Assembly: GCA_964431385.1 (NCBI GenBank)
Contig: CAYSJM010000060.1
Span: 1 to 20,454, forward strand
From: UTCHB3 sp964431385
Lineage (GTDB): Bacteria > Bacteroidota > Ignavibacteria > Ignavibacteriales > Ignavibacteriaceae
DNA length: 20,454 bases
Direction of reading: 5' to 3'
Shown: piece by piece, positions 1 through 7,893 of the stretch
Layout of the letters: each line of letters begins with the position of its first letter
Position numbering within the stretch: position 1 is the stretch's first letter
Position numbers and translations under genes: made by a program
The notes under the pieces: model-generated
Database searches by the model: none
Seen by the model: the letters and a program-made list of their open reading frames with translations, nothing else
Told to the model about the DNA's origin: nothing

Positions 1-1051
1 CTTCACTTCCGAGCATCGAGTTTTCTGATAAAAGGTGTTTAACTCTATCCATCCCAAACATCTCTTTTTTCTTTGAGAAGGTTTCAGTTAGTCCGTCTGT
101 CAGAAGTAAAATTATATCTCCCTTTTCAGGTGCGATAGTCCCCTCTTTAAATTCGAACTCTTTTCTTACACCAAGAGCAATTTGTTTTATATTCTCTTCA
201 ACCACTTCGTTTGTGGCAGCCTTGAAGTGAAGCATCGGGAGATGACCCGCTATGCTAAAACAACAACCTGTCTCGTTTATCATCAGTGAAGATGCGGTTA
301 TGAACATTCTTTTCTCTTTTAGATCGTAAATGGTCGAATTGACATAGCGGAACGAATCGGAAAGAGAACTCCCCCTCTGCAAATTACTTCTTAAAGCACT
401 CTTAAACATCCCCATCAATAACCCAGCGCTCACTCCATGACCCGATACATCCGCAACTGTGATAACGGAAGCTCCATTACGATTTATAAAAACATCTGAA
501 AGATCACCACCAACATCCCCGACAGGTTTCGCAAAAGTGAATATCTCGAAACCATTTGTAACAAGCGACACTTCCGGAACTAAAATATCATGCAATTTTT
601 TAGCGAGATCTATCTCGGTTTTGATCTGTAATTGTTTGTACCCCTCACCGTTTATGAAGACCACAAATAAAACATACCCCAAAACCATCAAAAAAAGAAT
701 GCCAAGGGCGTGAAACTGGAAATATCCGGGTTCATTCAGATGTGTAACCTCTCCCGGTGTGTACATCGAATTGTAAAAGATTAAACCAAATTGCAGTATT
801 ACAGGTAATACCAAAAATCTGAGATCACGGATGAAACTGTGGGCGTAGAGAGCCCCTGTAAGTCCGGAAATCAGGCAATTTACCAATATCATTTGATAAG
901 ATGACCTGCCCATAGCCATGAGGCTCGAGACAAATCCAAGAATTGAGAAAAGGAAGAATATCGCAGCCAAAAAAATCAGGTATGACTTCCAGGGAAGGCT
1001 CTTGAAAAACATCCTGTCTTTTCGCTGTTTTTTTGCCAATATATTAAACAT
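1..1051 (-). CDS. Membrane-anchored SpoIIE/PP2C-type serine phosphatase (C-terminus beyond window)
   Basis: I translated this leftward frame by hand from the ATG at 1051; it stays open for 350 codons and runs off the left edge. Residues about 22-46, 52-72, 79-97 and 112-134 are hydrophobic, giving four likely membrane helices with no separate periplasmic sensor domain. A short linker leads into a SpoIIE/RsbU-type PP2C domain with KPVGDVGGDLSDVF (175-188; metal-binding Asp 183 and probably 186), VADVSGHGVSAGL (from about 202) and GDIILLLTDGLTE (Asp 319). Family knowledge: such phosphatases dephosphorylate anti-sigma-factor antagonists or similar phosphoproteins in partner-switching pathways. 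No antagonist or anti-sigma gene is in the window, so the partner is unknown. No clear Shine-Dalgarno precedes the start. It is divergent from the SPFH gene across about 190 bp. Confidence 0.9.
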   Translation of the reverse strand, partial: MFNILAKKQRKDRMFFKSLPWKSYLIFLAAIFFLFSILGFVSSLMAMGRSSYQMILVNCLISGLTGALYAHSFIRDLRFLVLPVILQFGLIFYNSMYTPGEVTHLNEPGYFQFHALGILFLMVLGYVLFVVFINGEGYKQLQIKTEIDLAKKLHDILVPEVSLVTNGFEIFTFAKPVGDVGGDLSDVFINRNGASVITVADVSGHGVSAGLLMGMFKSALRSNLQRGSSLSDSFRYVNSTIYDLKEKRMFITASSLMINETGCCFSIAGHLPMLHFKAATNEVVEENIKQIALGVRKEFEFKEGTIAPEKGDIILLLTDGLTETFSKKKEMFGMDRVKHLLSENSMLGSE

Positions 1052-1197
1052 CAATTAATCCGGCGATTTTGAACCCCAAAATAGTTAGAAATTTTAATTT
1101 AAATAAACTCGTAACCATCTATTTTTACCGTTCATCCATTTTTTCGCCTCTGACTATTGACTTTGATCTTTAGATTCTGCAAATTTATACCGTATCT

Positions 1198-1219
1198 TTT
1201 TGATATTATTTTGATATCA
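1198..1219 (+). repeat. 11-bp tandem direct repeat in SPFH leader
   Basis: Two adjacent copies, TTTTGATATTA (1198-1208) and TTTTGATATCA (1209-1219), end 21 bases before the SPFH start codon and just before its ribosome binding site. The second copy contains the palindrome TGATATCA. It could be a regulator site or chance AT-rich sequence. Confidence 0.4.
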
Positions 1220-1240
1220 TTTAACCAATTGGAGCCAACA

Positions 1241-2122
1241 ATGTTTAAGGAAAAAGAAATTCGTAATTCAAGCGGATTTGTTCAACTCTTCATCTCAATT
1301 TTTGTAGTTTTGCTTGCAGTTGCGGCACTAATCTACAGAGGAAATAATCCAACGGATGACTACAAGGATGCAATAGTTATAGTGGTTTCTATTGTTGTGA
1401 TGCTTGCAGCCTTCACGATGATGGCGGGGTTATATACAATCGAACCAAACAGTGCCGTGGTGCTTCTGCTTTTTGGGGAATATAAAGGAACCGACCGTAC
1501 GGAGGGATTCCATTGGGCAAATCCTTTTTATACAAAGAAAAAACTTTCTCTTCGTACCAACAATTTTGACAGTCAGAAGTTGAAAGTAAACGACAAAAAA
1601 GGAAATCCGATTGAAATTTCGGCTGTTGTGGTATGGAGAGTAAATGAAACCGCTGAAGCTCTTTTTGCGGTGGAAGATTACAAAACATATACAATCGTCC
1701 AATCAGAGTCGGCGATTAGACACATAGCCACAATTTATCCTTACGATTCGACAGAAGATGATCCTATAAGCCTCCGTTCATCTCTCGACGAAATTTCTCA
1801 GGCACTTGGTAAGGAAATTCAGGAAAGAATTTCAGGTGCGGGAATTGTGATAGAGGAAGCGAGAATCAACCATCTGGCATATGCACCCGAAATTGCTCAT
1901 GCCATGTTACAACGGCAACAGGCAGAAGCGGTAATTGCAGCGAGAACCAAAATTGTTGATGGTGCAGTTGGGATGGTGGAAATGGCTCTGAAAAGATTGA
2001 GCGAAGAAAATGTAATTGAACTTGACGAAGAGAGAAAAGCCGCCATGGTGGGAAACCTTATGGTGGTACTCTGCTCTGACAGAGCTGCTCAACCAATAAT
2101 CAATTCAGGTACACTATACTGA
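1241..2122 (+). CDS. SPFH-domain (stomatin/prohibitin-like) membrane protein
   Basis: The start is placed at the ATG at 1241 (293 aa) because GGAG at 1231-1234 sits six bases upstream; the frame is open further upstream but without a comparable start. Residues about 12-32 and 45-69 form two hydrophobic helices. They are followed by an SPFH/Band 7 core: YTIEPNSAVVLLLFGEYKG, then GFHWANPF, strands around AVVVWRV, and a coiled-coil-prone segment around AMLQRQQAEAVIAARTKIV. Family knowledge: SPFH proteins oligomerise on membranes as cages or microdomain scaffolds and often control proteases or other partners. Nothing here shows the partner. The gene ends one base before the start of a small ribbon-helix-helix gene, which implies co-transcription. 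The short C-terminal tail is typical of the bacterial stand-alone SPFH group rather than HflK/HflC, and no hflK/hflC partner is present. Confidence 0.88.
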   Translation: MFKEKEIRNSSGFVQLFISIFVVLLAVAALIYRGNNPTDDYKDAIVIVVSIVVMLAAFTMMAGLYTIEPNSAVVLLLFGEYKGTDRTEGFHWANPFYTKKKLSLRTNNFDSQKLKVNDKKGNPIEISAVVVWRVNETAEALFAVEDYKTYTIVQSESAIRHIATIYPYDSTEDDPISLRSSLDEISQALGKEIQERISGAGIVIEEARINHLAYAPEIAHAMLQRQQAEAVIAARTKIVDGAVGMVEMALKRLSEENVIELDEERKAAMVGNLMVVLCSDRAAQPIINSGTLY

Positions 2123-2123
2123 T

Positions 2124-2285
2124 ATGGCAGAGAAGAAACCGGTCATCCTTAGAATTGATCCAAAACTGTATAATGCCCTCAACGAGTGGGCAAAGGATGA
2201 ACTTCGTTCCGTAAATGCACAAATCGAATACATTTTAAGAGAACAGGTGAAAAAGAGGACTAAGAAACCGGGGGAGAAGGAGTAA
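2124..2285 (+). CDS. Small ribbon-helix-helix (Arc-like) protein paired with SPFH gene
   Basis: This 53-aa frame begins with ATG one base after the SPFH stop and ends TAA at 2283-2285. The residues VILRIDPKLYNALNEWAKDE have the layout of an RHH/Arc fold: a short N-terminal strand with alternating polar positions (ILRID), helix A (LYNALNEWAKDE), a turn with SVN, and helix B (AQIEYILREQVKK), then a basic tail. Family knowledge: RHH dimers bind operators through the beta-strand and occur in Arc-type repressors and in many antitoxins. No toxin gene is adjacent; the partner gene is the SPFH protein. Its likely role is either autoregulation of the pair or a non-DNA function with the SPFH assembly; this is inference. 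Confidence 0.82.
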   Translation: MAEKKPVILRIDPKLYNALNEWAKDELRSVNAQIEYILREQVKKRTKKPGEKE

Positions 2286-2299
2286 TTGTTGTAATTCAG

Positions 2300-2333
2300 G
2301 AGTGAGGGATGTGGTCACCGGCATCCCTCACTC
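2300..2333. terminator. Strong hairpin between convergent genes
   Basis: Perfect 12-bp inverted repeat GAGTGAGGGATG (2300-2311) and CATCCCTCACTC (2322-2333) with a 10-base loop. It lies between the stop of the RHH gene and the stop of the leftward kinase, so it probably ends transcription in both directions. Neither side has a good T-run, so it is not a textbook intrinsic terminator; it may act as an RNA-stabilising 3' end. Confidence 0.7.
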
Positions 2334-2348
2334 TATTAAAGAAAAAAG

Positions 2349-4610
2349 CTACGCGTTAACCCATTTTTCTATTTTTCCGAGAAATGTCTGTCTGGTGAAT
2401 GGTTTTGGAAGTACATCATCAAAACCTTGTTTGTAGAAGAGCTCTTCATCACCACCTTTGGTGTAAACTGTGGATGCGATTATTGGAACATCTTTGTAGC
2501 CGGGGATTTTTCTAGCGTGTTTGACAGCATCGATACCTGTCATCCCGTGACCCAGATTGATATCCATTAAAATCAGTTCAAATACTTGGGATTTCATCAT
2601 CTCCAAAGCTGATTCTGCATTGCAGGCTAACTCAACACTGAATGATGAACTTAGCATCTTTTGAATAATGTCATAGACTATCACTTCATCTTCCACGAGA
2701 AGGATCTTACCATTTCCGCGAAGAGGGGTTGTGCCATTCGGAACAGTTTTTGAGATATCAGTATCTTCAACCCTAAAAATAACTTCAAATGTTGTACCAA
2801 CGCCATACCGACTTCGCACTTCAATTCTTCCGCCCATTTTTTCAACAAACATTTTAGCGAGAGTGAGACCCAATCCAGACCCCTCGAAAGATCTGTTGTA
2901 TCCCTCACTTATCTGTCGGAAAGCACCATAGATTAACGGGATTTTATCTTCAGGGATTCCAACTCCGGTATCTGAAACCGAAATCTTTATATCCTGCATT
3001 CTTTCGCCGTTTTCTTCGGTGACTTGTGTTTTCTCGATCTTCAGATTAATCGAACCTTTTGGCGTAAATTTGATTGCATTGTCGAGAAGGTTGTAAATAA
3101 CTCTGCTGTACATCTCTTCATCGAGGAGTGCATAAACTTTTTCCGATGGCAGAGAGATGGTGAAATCGAGTCCTTTTGAAGTGGCTCTTTCAAAAAAGCT
3201 ATTGAATTTTTCAATGGCTATTTCACTTATATCGATTACAGTAGTATTTATCGGTAGTAGTTTTGATTCAACATGGGAGAGTGCAAGAATCGATTTTATT
3301 GTTTCAAGCAAGCTTTTTGCCGCATTTTCAATTCTCTCTGCCATCGATTGGAACTCAATATCTTCCAAATCTTCTCTTAAAATCTCGGCAAAGCCCAAAA
3401 TGGCTATTAAGGGGGTACGAAGTTCATGGCTCATATTTTGAAGGAATGAAGATTTTAGCCGGTTGGCTTCCTCGGCTTCATCTTTTGCAAGTTCGAGTTG
3501 AGCGACGAGTTGTTTTTGCTTTGTTACATCCTCTTTCACAGCAATGAAATAGTTTATCTTTCCATTATCATCTTTAACAGGAGCGATAACCGCATACTCC
3601 CAATAAAGCTCGCCATTCTTTTTTTTGTTCATCAGTTCACCGCGCCAGATTTTCCCATCTGTAATGGTGTTCCAAAGTTTTTCGTATCTCTCTCTTTTCA
3701 CTTTACCTGATTTGAACATTCTTGGGTTTTTCCCGATAATCTCATCTCTTGGGTAGCCCGACATCTTACTGTACCGGGCATTGACATACAAAATCGTTCC
3801 CGCAATATCAGTAATAATTATCCCGGTGGGACCTTGTTCCACTGCCTGGTTTAACAGATAGAGCATCCTTTGAAATTGTTTTTTATCAGTTACATCGTGA
3901 ATGATGGAATGAAGACAATTTTTCCCATCAATAATCACACGACTCGAATAGACCTCTACTTCCCGTGTCTCCCCGTTTTTTAATATATGTGACACTTCAA
4001 AGTACGCTTTATCGCTCCTTGCTGCTTTCGAAAGAAGAAGTAAAGTATCCTCACCAAGCCTATTGATATCTGATACGGTTAATCTCTTAAGCTCATCTAT
4101 ACTGTACCCGTAAAAATTTGCAGCAGACTGGTTTGCCTCGATTATTCTCCCATCAGTTGGATCGACAATTATCATGACTGCAACATTATTTTCAAAAAGA
4201 CCGCGGAAATTGCTTTCAGACCTTTGAAGTGCTTCCTGACTCAAGACTGCCTGAGTAACATCAGAAGCCAGCACATGACGAGCAGGGTGATTCCTGAATA
4301 TAATCTCGTGCGAAACTATCTCAACAAATATCAGACTACCGTCCTTCTTTCGGTGCCTCCATATCCCTGATTTATTATAATAACCAGAAGTGGCTAAGAC
4401 ATCATTGTGTAATCTTTCGATATCTTCGGCGGGTCTAATGTCGTAGAGGGTCATCCCCAGAAACTCTTCCCGCGAATAACCATAACTCATTATAGCTGCA
4501 TCATTTACTGCAAGAAACTTCAGAGTCTCGATATCATAAATCCACATAGCCTGCGGATTTGAATCGAACAGGAGACCTGTTACAGTGATGTTTTCGTTTA
4601 ATGTGTTCAT
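2349..4610 (-). CDS. Cytoplasmic PAS-PAS-PAS hybrid sensor histidine kinase with receiver domain
   Basis: 753 aa with no signal peptide or membrane helix. Three PAS domains lie at about 10-125, 130-245 and 255-368 (the last two with IIEANQSAANFYGYS and ILYVNARYSKMSGYPRDEIIG). Next come a HisKA dimerisation helix with phospho-acceptor His395 (QNMSHELRTP) and an HATPase domain with N-box YNLLDNAIKF (Asn507, Asn511), G1 DTGVGI (Asp547) and G2 GSGLGLTLA (577-585). A C-terminal receiver (about 635-753) has acidic residues E640/D641, phospho-Asp683 (LMDINL), Ser713/Thr714 and Lys736 (LPKPF). All catalytic residues are present, so it should be an active hybrid kinase. No separate response regulator or Hpt gene is nearby, so the output is unknown. 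The ATG at 4610 is preceded by AGGA, spaced as a ribosome binding site. It may be the last gene of a leftward run with the CDF-like and exported genes. Confidence 0.95.
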   Translation of the reverse strand: MNTLNENITVTGLLFDSNPQAMWIYDIETLKFLAVNDAAIMSYGYSREEFLGMTLYDIRPAEDIERLHNDVLATSGYYNKSGIWRHRKKDGSLIFVEIVSHEIIFRNHPARHVLASDVTQAVLSQEALQRSESNFRGLFENNVAVMIIVDPTDGRIIEANQSAANFYGYSIDELKRLTVSDINRLGEDTLLLLSKAARSDKAYFEVSHILKNGETREVEVYSSRVIIDGKNCLHSIIHDVTDKKQFQRMLYLLNQAVEQGPTGIIITDIAGTILYVNARYSKMSGYPRDEIIGKNPRMFKSGKVKRERYEKLWNTITDGKIWRGELMNKKKNGELYWEYAVIAPVKDDNGKINYFIAVKEDVTKQKQLVAQLELAKDEAEEANRLKSSFLQNMSHELRTPLIAILGFAEILREDLEDIEFQSMAERIENAAKSLLETIKSILALSHVESKLLPINTTVIDISEIAIEKFNSFFERATSKGLDFTISLPSEKVYALLDEEMYSRVIYNLLDNAIKFTPKGSINLKIEKTQVTEENGERMQDIKISVSDTGVGIPEDKIPLIYGAFRQISEGYNRSFEGSGLGLTLAKMFVEKMGGRIEVRSRYGVGTTFEVIFRVEDTDISKTVPNGTTPLRGNGKILLVEDEVIVYDIIQKMLSSSFSVELACNAESALEMMKSQVFELILMDINLGHGMTGIDAVKHARKIPGYKDVPIIASTVYTKGGDEELFYKQGFDDVLPKPFTRQTFLGKIEKWVNA

Positions 4611-4653
4611 GTTTTTTCCTATAATGTCTGAGCTTACAGATTGTATCTTCGAG

Positions 4654-4679
4654 GACAGGATATTAACCGTTATCCTGAC
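4654..4679 (-). other. Imperfect hairpin between CDF-like gene and kinase gene
   Basis: CAGGATA (4656-4662) and TATCCTG (4671-4677) form a 7-bp stem with an 8-base loop, extended past one mismatch. It sits in the 91-bp gap between the CDF-like gene and the kinase. There is no T-run, so it could be an internal processing or attenuation element rather than a terminator. Weak call. Confidence 0.3.
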
Positions 4680-4701
4680 ACTCCGAGTAACCAGGCATGT
4701 A

Positions 4702-5502
4702 TCATTCCAACTTCAAAATTCTGATGGCACCTCTTAACACCAGATAAAATACCACTGCCCCCACAATAAGATCCGGGAACCTGGTATCGGTGAGATGGAC
4801 GAGAACTCCCGCTACAATGACCCCAATATTTGCAAGAACATCATTGGAAGTGAAAATCCTGCTCGCCTGAATATGTGCCTCGTTATTTTTTGATCTGTTT
4901 AGAATAATTAATGAGGCTCCATTTCCGACGAGAGCAAGAGATGAAATCACTATCATTCTAAGATATTCAGGTGTATGTTCAGGATAAATGAATCGACGCA
5001 CCACTTCAAAAAATCCAAAAAGTGCAAGAATCAGCTGAAGATATCCACTGATTGAAGCTACCCTTCTCTTCCTGGAAAGGTGGGCACCAACAGCAGCGAG
5101 TGCCATTCCGTAAACAATTGCATCAGCCAGCATATCCAAACCATCGGCAACCAATCCCATGGAATTTGAAAGAAAACCGGCAACAGTTTCAAAAACAAAA
5201 AAGAAAAAATTAATGGCAAGAACCGCTATTAAAAGCTTTTTCTGAAGAACTTCGTCCTCTTTCTCAGGTGCGGGCATCTCCCCCTCGGAAGTTTCACTCT
5301 CTTTCAGAACCGTATTAAGATCAAGCGATTCAAGTTTTGCGTAAATTTCCTCAGATTCCCCTGAATGAAAGACAGTGAGTATTCTGTTTGAGAGGTCAAA
5401 CTGAAGTTTCTTAATAGTTGAGATACCCGAGAGTTTCATCCGGATCATCTGCTCTTCTGAGGGACAATCCATCTTTCCTATTAAATATGTGTCTATTTTC
5501 AT
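4702..5502 (-). CDS. Cation-diffusion-facilitator-like transporter with N-terminal HMA-like domain
   Basis: 266 aa. Residues 1-66 look like an HMA/ferredoxin-fold metal-binding domain with MDCPSEE (single Cys13 instead of CxxC). An acidic linker follows, then a CDF-type membrane domain (about 88-264) with about six helices. Helix 2 carries DGLDMLAD (Asp123 and Asp127 match the DxxxD of the CDF transport site). Helix 5 carries FTSND, where the usual HxxxD has Phe217 in place of His, with Asp221 kept. The protein stops straight after helix 6 and lacks the roughly 80-residue cytoplasmic C-terminal domain of classic CDFs. Family knowledge: CDFs are H+-coupled divalent-metal exporters of the inner membrane. 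The altered site and the N-terminal domain suggest a different metal or a divergent function. It lies 54 bp downstream of the exported protein gene, probably in the same transcript. Confidence 0.82.
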   Translation of the reverse strand: MKIDTYLIGKMDCPSEEQMIRMKLSGISTIKKLQFDLSNRILTVFHSGESEEIYAKLESLDLNTVLKESETSEGEMPAPEKEDEVLQKKLLIAVLAINFFFFVFETVAGFLSNSMGLVADGLDMLADAIVYGMALAAVGAHLSRKRRVASISGYLQLILALFGFFEVVRRFIYPEHTPEYLRMIVISSLALVGNGASLIILNRSKNNEAHIQASRIFTSNDVLANIGVIVAGVLVHLTDTRFPDLIVGAVVFYLVLRGAIRILKLE

Positions 5503-5556
5503 ATTTTACCGATACAGGAAGTTTCAAGTGTCAGTACTGTCATTTAACTTCTGATT

Positions 5557-6477
5557 TCAAAATACAGGATATAACTTTAGAAATCTCAAAGTGACGGATT
5601 TATCGCCCTCAATAAAAGTGAAAATTAGCATACCTTGTTCAGCAGAAGAGCAAAACACCTCGTCATCGGTCGATTTATTGTCTCTTTTCCATGAAACTTT
5701 AAAATAATCTTTTTTACCCGTTTTCACCATGTCCCCTTTATATTCGCCATCGAGCCAATCACTTTTGTGGAGTGCCCCCGAAAAATAATAGAGTCTGTAT
5801 TCCCTCTCATTCATTTTCTCAATGCCAATCTTGAGCTTTCTGAAAAGTTCATTATCCCCCGGTTCCTTCATCAACTCGTAGATTCCCTCAATATCTTTCG
5901 CCCCTTCTTTATCGAGTTTTTTTCTGTACTCTGCCTCTGTAGGTCCTGTGGTACCTTTAATTAGTTGAGGAGTTTTTTCAGGATTAAAGGTTGCTCTTTT
6001 GTAATTCAGGAGTTTACGCCACTCGGTGAGAAGTGTCCGTTCCAATGAAAAATCGACTTTTACCTTCCCTTTTTTCAGAAATTTGAAGTAAACCCCATTG
6101 CAGTCGCTCACATGAATGGAAATATCGGTTATTTCGAATCCGTCTGAAATCCAGTTAAATCTAAAATTCACATTATTACAGGAAGTGGAGGCTTTTTTAC
6201 TCAGTTCATTTTTCTCTTCCGTAGTAATAAACGACTCTTCCAGCCCCAATTCTGCAAAATATTTGCGCATTGTTTTGAGGAGTTCGCCTCTCTCCCCTTT
6301 ATCCAATTCTGCTTGTGTCGCATCACCCATCTCGACCCATGCACTTTTGAATCCGGTTATAAATTCTTCATACGACAATTTTGTGTTCCCCTGCTCCGTA
6401 GGTTTAACTTTCTGAGCATACAGCGAGAAAACAAACATAAATAGAAGAGTCACAGTAGAGAATAGTCGTTTCAGCAT
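5557..6477 (-). CDS. Exported protein of unknown function, 306 aa
   Basis: I do not recognise this protein. Residues 1-21 are a Sec signal peptide (positive MLKR start, hydrophobic stretch, cleavage near LYAQ). The mature part is mixed alpha/beta and Lys/Glu-rich with three cysteines (STSC, SDC, VFC). A segment around 115-140 alternates as beta strands (FEITDISIHVSDC), and the C-terminus ends VTLRFLKLYPVF. There is no metal or haem motif and no lipobox. The gene is divergent from the small gene at 6590, with about 112 bp of AT-rich sequence between, and is followed after 54 bp by the CDF-like gene on the same strand. Confidence 0.8.
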   Translation of the reverse strand: MLKRLFSTVTLLFMFVFSLYAQKVKPTEQGNTKLSYEEFITGFKSAWVEMGDATQAELDKGERGELLKTMRKYFAELGLEESFITTEEKNELSKKASTSCNNVNFRFNWISDGFEITDISIHVSDCNGVYFKFLKKGKVKVDFSLERTLLTEWRKLLNYKRATFNPEKTPQLIKGTTGPTEAEYRKKLDKEGAKDIEGIYELMKEPGDNELFRKLKIGIEKMNEREYRLYYFSGALHKSDWLDGEYKGDMVKTGKKDYFKVSWKRDNKSTDDEVFCSSAEQGMLIFTFIEGDKSVTLRFLKLYPVF

Positions 6478-6589
6478 CGAAAAAAACCGGGATGATTTGT
6501 CACACTAAAAATCCTTTAATAATAGATCTTAATTTATAAATTTTTTTCTAAATTGGTGTGATGTAAAATGATAATTTTAAGGAAAAGAG

Positions 6590-6934
6590 ATGTTCGGAAA
6601 TTTTATGAATGAAGCCCTAAATAAAGGGATGAGAATAATCATTCAGCACTACATTAAATCGTATGGTGAGGTAACTGCCCTTTCAATAGACGATTCGACA
6701 AAAGAAATGAAGGCAACACTACTGCTTAAAGGAGAGCTACAAACTCTTGATGTCCGGATAATTGGTTACAATTTTGTACGGATTGACGATAAAGGATATA
6801 TGACTTTTTTGAAGCTTTCCACTTCCAGAGAGTGGCTTAACCTTGTGCTTGAAGATCATCCACCAAAAGAACTGAAGGAGCGAAAGGTTGAAATTCCACC
6901 CGCTGCTGCGATTATTTTAAAGTTTGTGTTTTAA
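6590..6934 (+). CDS. Small conserved-looking protein of unknown function, 114 aa
   Basis: The ATG at 6590 is preceded by AAGGAAAAG, a good ribosome binding site, which supports this start. There is no signal peptide or membrane helix. The protein appears to have an N-terminal amphipathic helix (MNEALNKGMRIIIQHYIKSYG) and then a beta-rich domain: VTALSIDD, MKATLLLKGE, LDVRIIGYNFV, YMTFLKLS. This resembles small proteins that pack a curved sheet, but I cannot name the family. It converges with the decahaem cytochrome gene across only 38 bp, without an obvious hairpin. Confidence 0.7.
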   Translation: MFGNFMNEALNKGMRIIIQHYIKSYGEVTALSIDDSTKEMKATLLLKGELQTLDVRIIGYNFVRIDDKGYMTFLKLSTSREWLNLVLEDHPPKELKERKVEIPPAAAIILKFVF

Positions 6935-6972
6935 AGAGCAAACCGGATATTTACCAATTGGGGGACCGCCTG

Positions 6973-7893
6973 TTAATCATCATCTCTCTCTTTTGGGTGG
7001 CGGCCTCTCTTTTTGCTTTCCTGTTTTTTCTCTTTACCTTCGCCACCTTCCAAACCTTCTTTGTCGCTGGAGCGGTGACACTTCACGCAGTTCGTAAAGT
7101 CAGTTATTCCTTCTTTGAGGTGTTTTCGAGAGATTTTTGCCTCTGAGTGTTCGTGACAGTTGTAGCAGGTCCATGTCTTAAAATTCTTACCTGTTTCGTG
7201 GCAGTTTGTACAGGTTGCCGGATGGTGTTTATCAAAAACGAAATACTTTGAATGCTCGAATGTAGAAGGTTTCCATCGATCTGTGGAATGGCAAACAAAA
7301 CATGACTCCTTTGGGCTGAGACTTTTGTGCAAATCGTCGGAAGGTCTCTCTTTTTCATGGCATTTATTGCAATTTTCTTTGGTCGCTCCCACCAATTTAT
7401 GATCGAATTTTGCACCTTTCCACATTTCTGTATTGTGGCAGCCACTACATTCTGCCTTCACTTCTTTATGAAAATCGTCGCCCGGTTTTTGGTAATCGTG
7501 ACAAGCGGAGCATTTTTCCTTCACTCCGTTACTGATAATAGCATGTGAGAATTTTTTGATTGCGAGGTCTTTCGATTCTCCTGTATGCTCAAGGTGGCAG
7601 GTTACACAATCGATCTCTTTTATATTTTTGTGGAGCAAAATTGCTCTTTTGTTCTCCTTGGCAGGATGTGTATCCGACGCTGAAAGTTTCCCTATTTCAT
7701 CCTGTTTATGGCAAGCTATACATTTTTCGGTCACAGCCCCCTGAACAAGGGTGTGACAACTCATACAGTCATTTTGAAGTTTCTCATGTCCTTTACTCAG
7801 AACACCCGGATTAATTGCATAGAAGGGAGAAATCACTAATAAAATGCCCGCAAATATCAGTGTTCCTGCTATCCATAAGTATGAACGGGTCAT
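6973..7893 (-). CDS. Membrane-anchored decahaem c-type cytochrome
   Basis: The start is placed at the ATG at 7893 (306 aa) because it overlaps the upstream stop as ATGA and has GGAG six bases upstream; a 30-residue longer reading exists but lies inside the upstream gene. Residues 6-26 are an uncleaved-looking N-terminal helix anchoring a periplasmic domain. There are ten CxxCH haem sites, with first Cys at 43, 58, 96, 128, 149, 175, 198, 228, 243 and 269. At least ten further histidines (e.g. 36, 76, 88, 103, 117, 142, 165, 189, 214, 258) could give bis-His ligation. The spacing resembles cytochrome c3/c7-type multihaem proteins. The tail (from 276) is highly charged and disordered. Likely role: carrying electrons across the periplasm from its membrane partner; the acceptor is unknown. 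Confidence 0.92.
   Translation of the reverse strand: MTRSYLWIAGTLIFAGILLVISPFYAINPGVLSKGHEKLQNDCMSCHTLVQGAVTEKCIACHKQDEIGKLSASDTHPAKENKRAILLHKNIKEIDCVTCHLEHTGESKDLAIKKFSHAIISNGVKEKCSACHDYQKPGDDFHKEVKAECSGCHNTEMWKGAKFDHKLVGATKENCNKCHEKERPSDDLHKSLSPKESCFVCHSTDRWKPSTFEHSKYFVFDKHHPATCTNCHETGKNFKTWTCYNCHEHSEAKISRKHLKEGITDFTNCVKCHRSSDKEGLEGGEGKEKKQESKKRGRHPKERDDD

Noticed and set aside
459..713. Rightward open frame of 84 codons
   Set aside because: It lies wholly inside the leftward PP2C phosphatase frame, which carries clear catalytic motifs; this is an antisense shadow.
1157..1240. Longer N-terminus for the SPFH protein
   Set aside because: The upstream extension begins at a TTG without a ribosome binding site, while ATG at 1241 has GGAG at ideal spacing and starts a normal SPFH N-terminus.
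2124..2285. Toxin-antitoxin module
   Set aside because: The RHH protein resembles antitoxins, but no toxin-like gene lies on either side; the partner is the SPFH gene.
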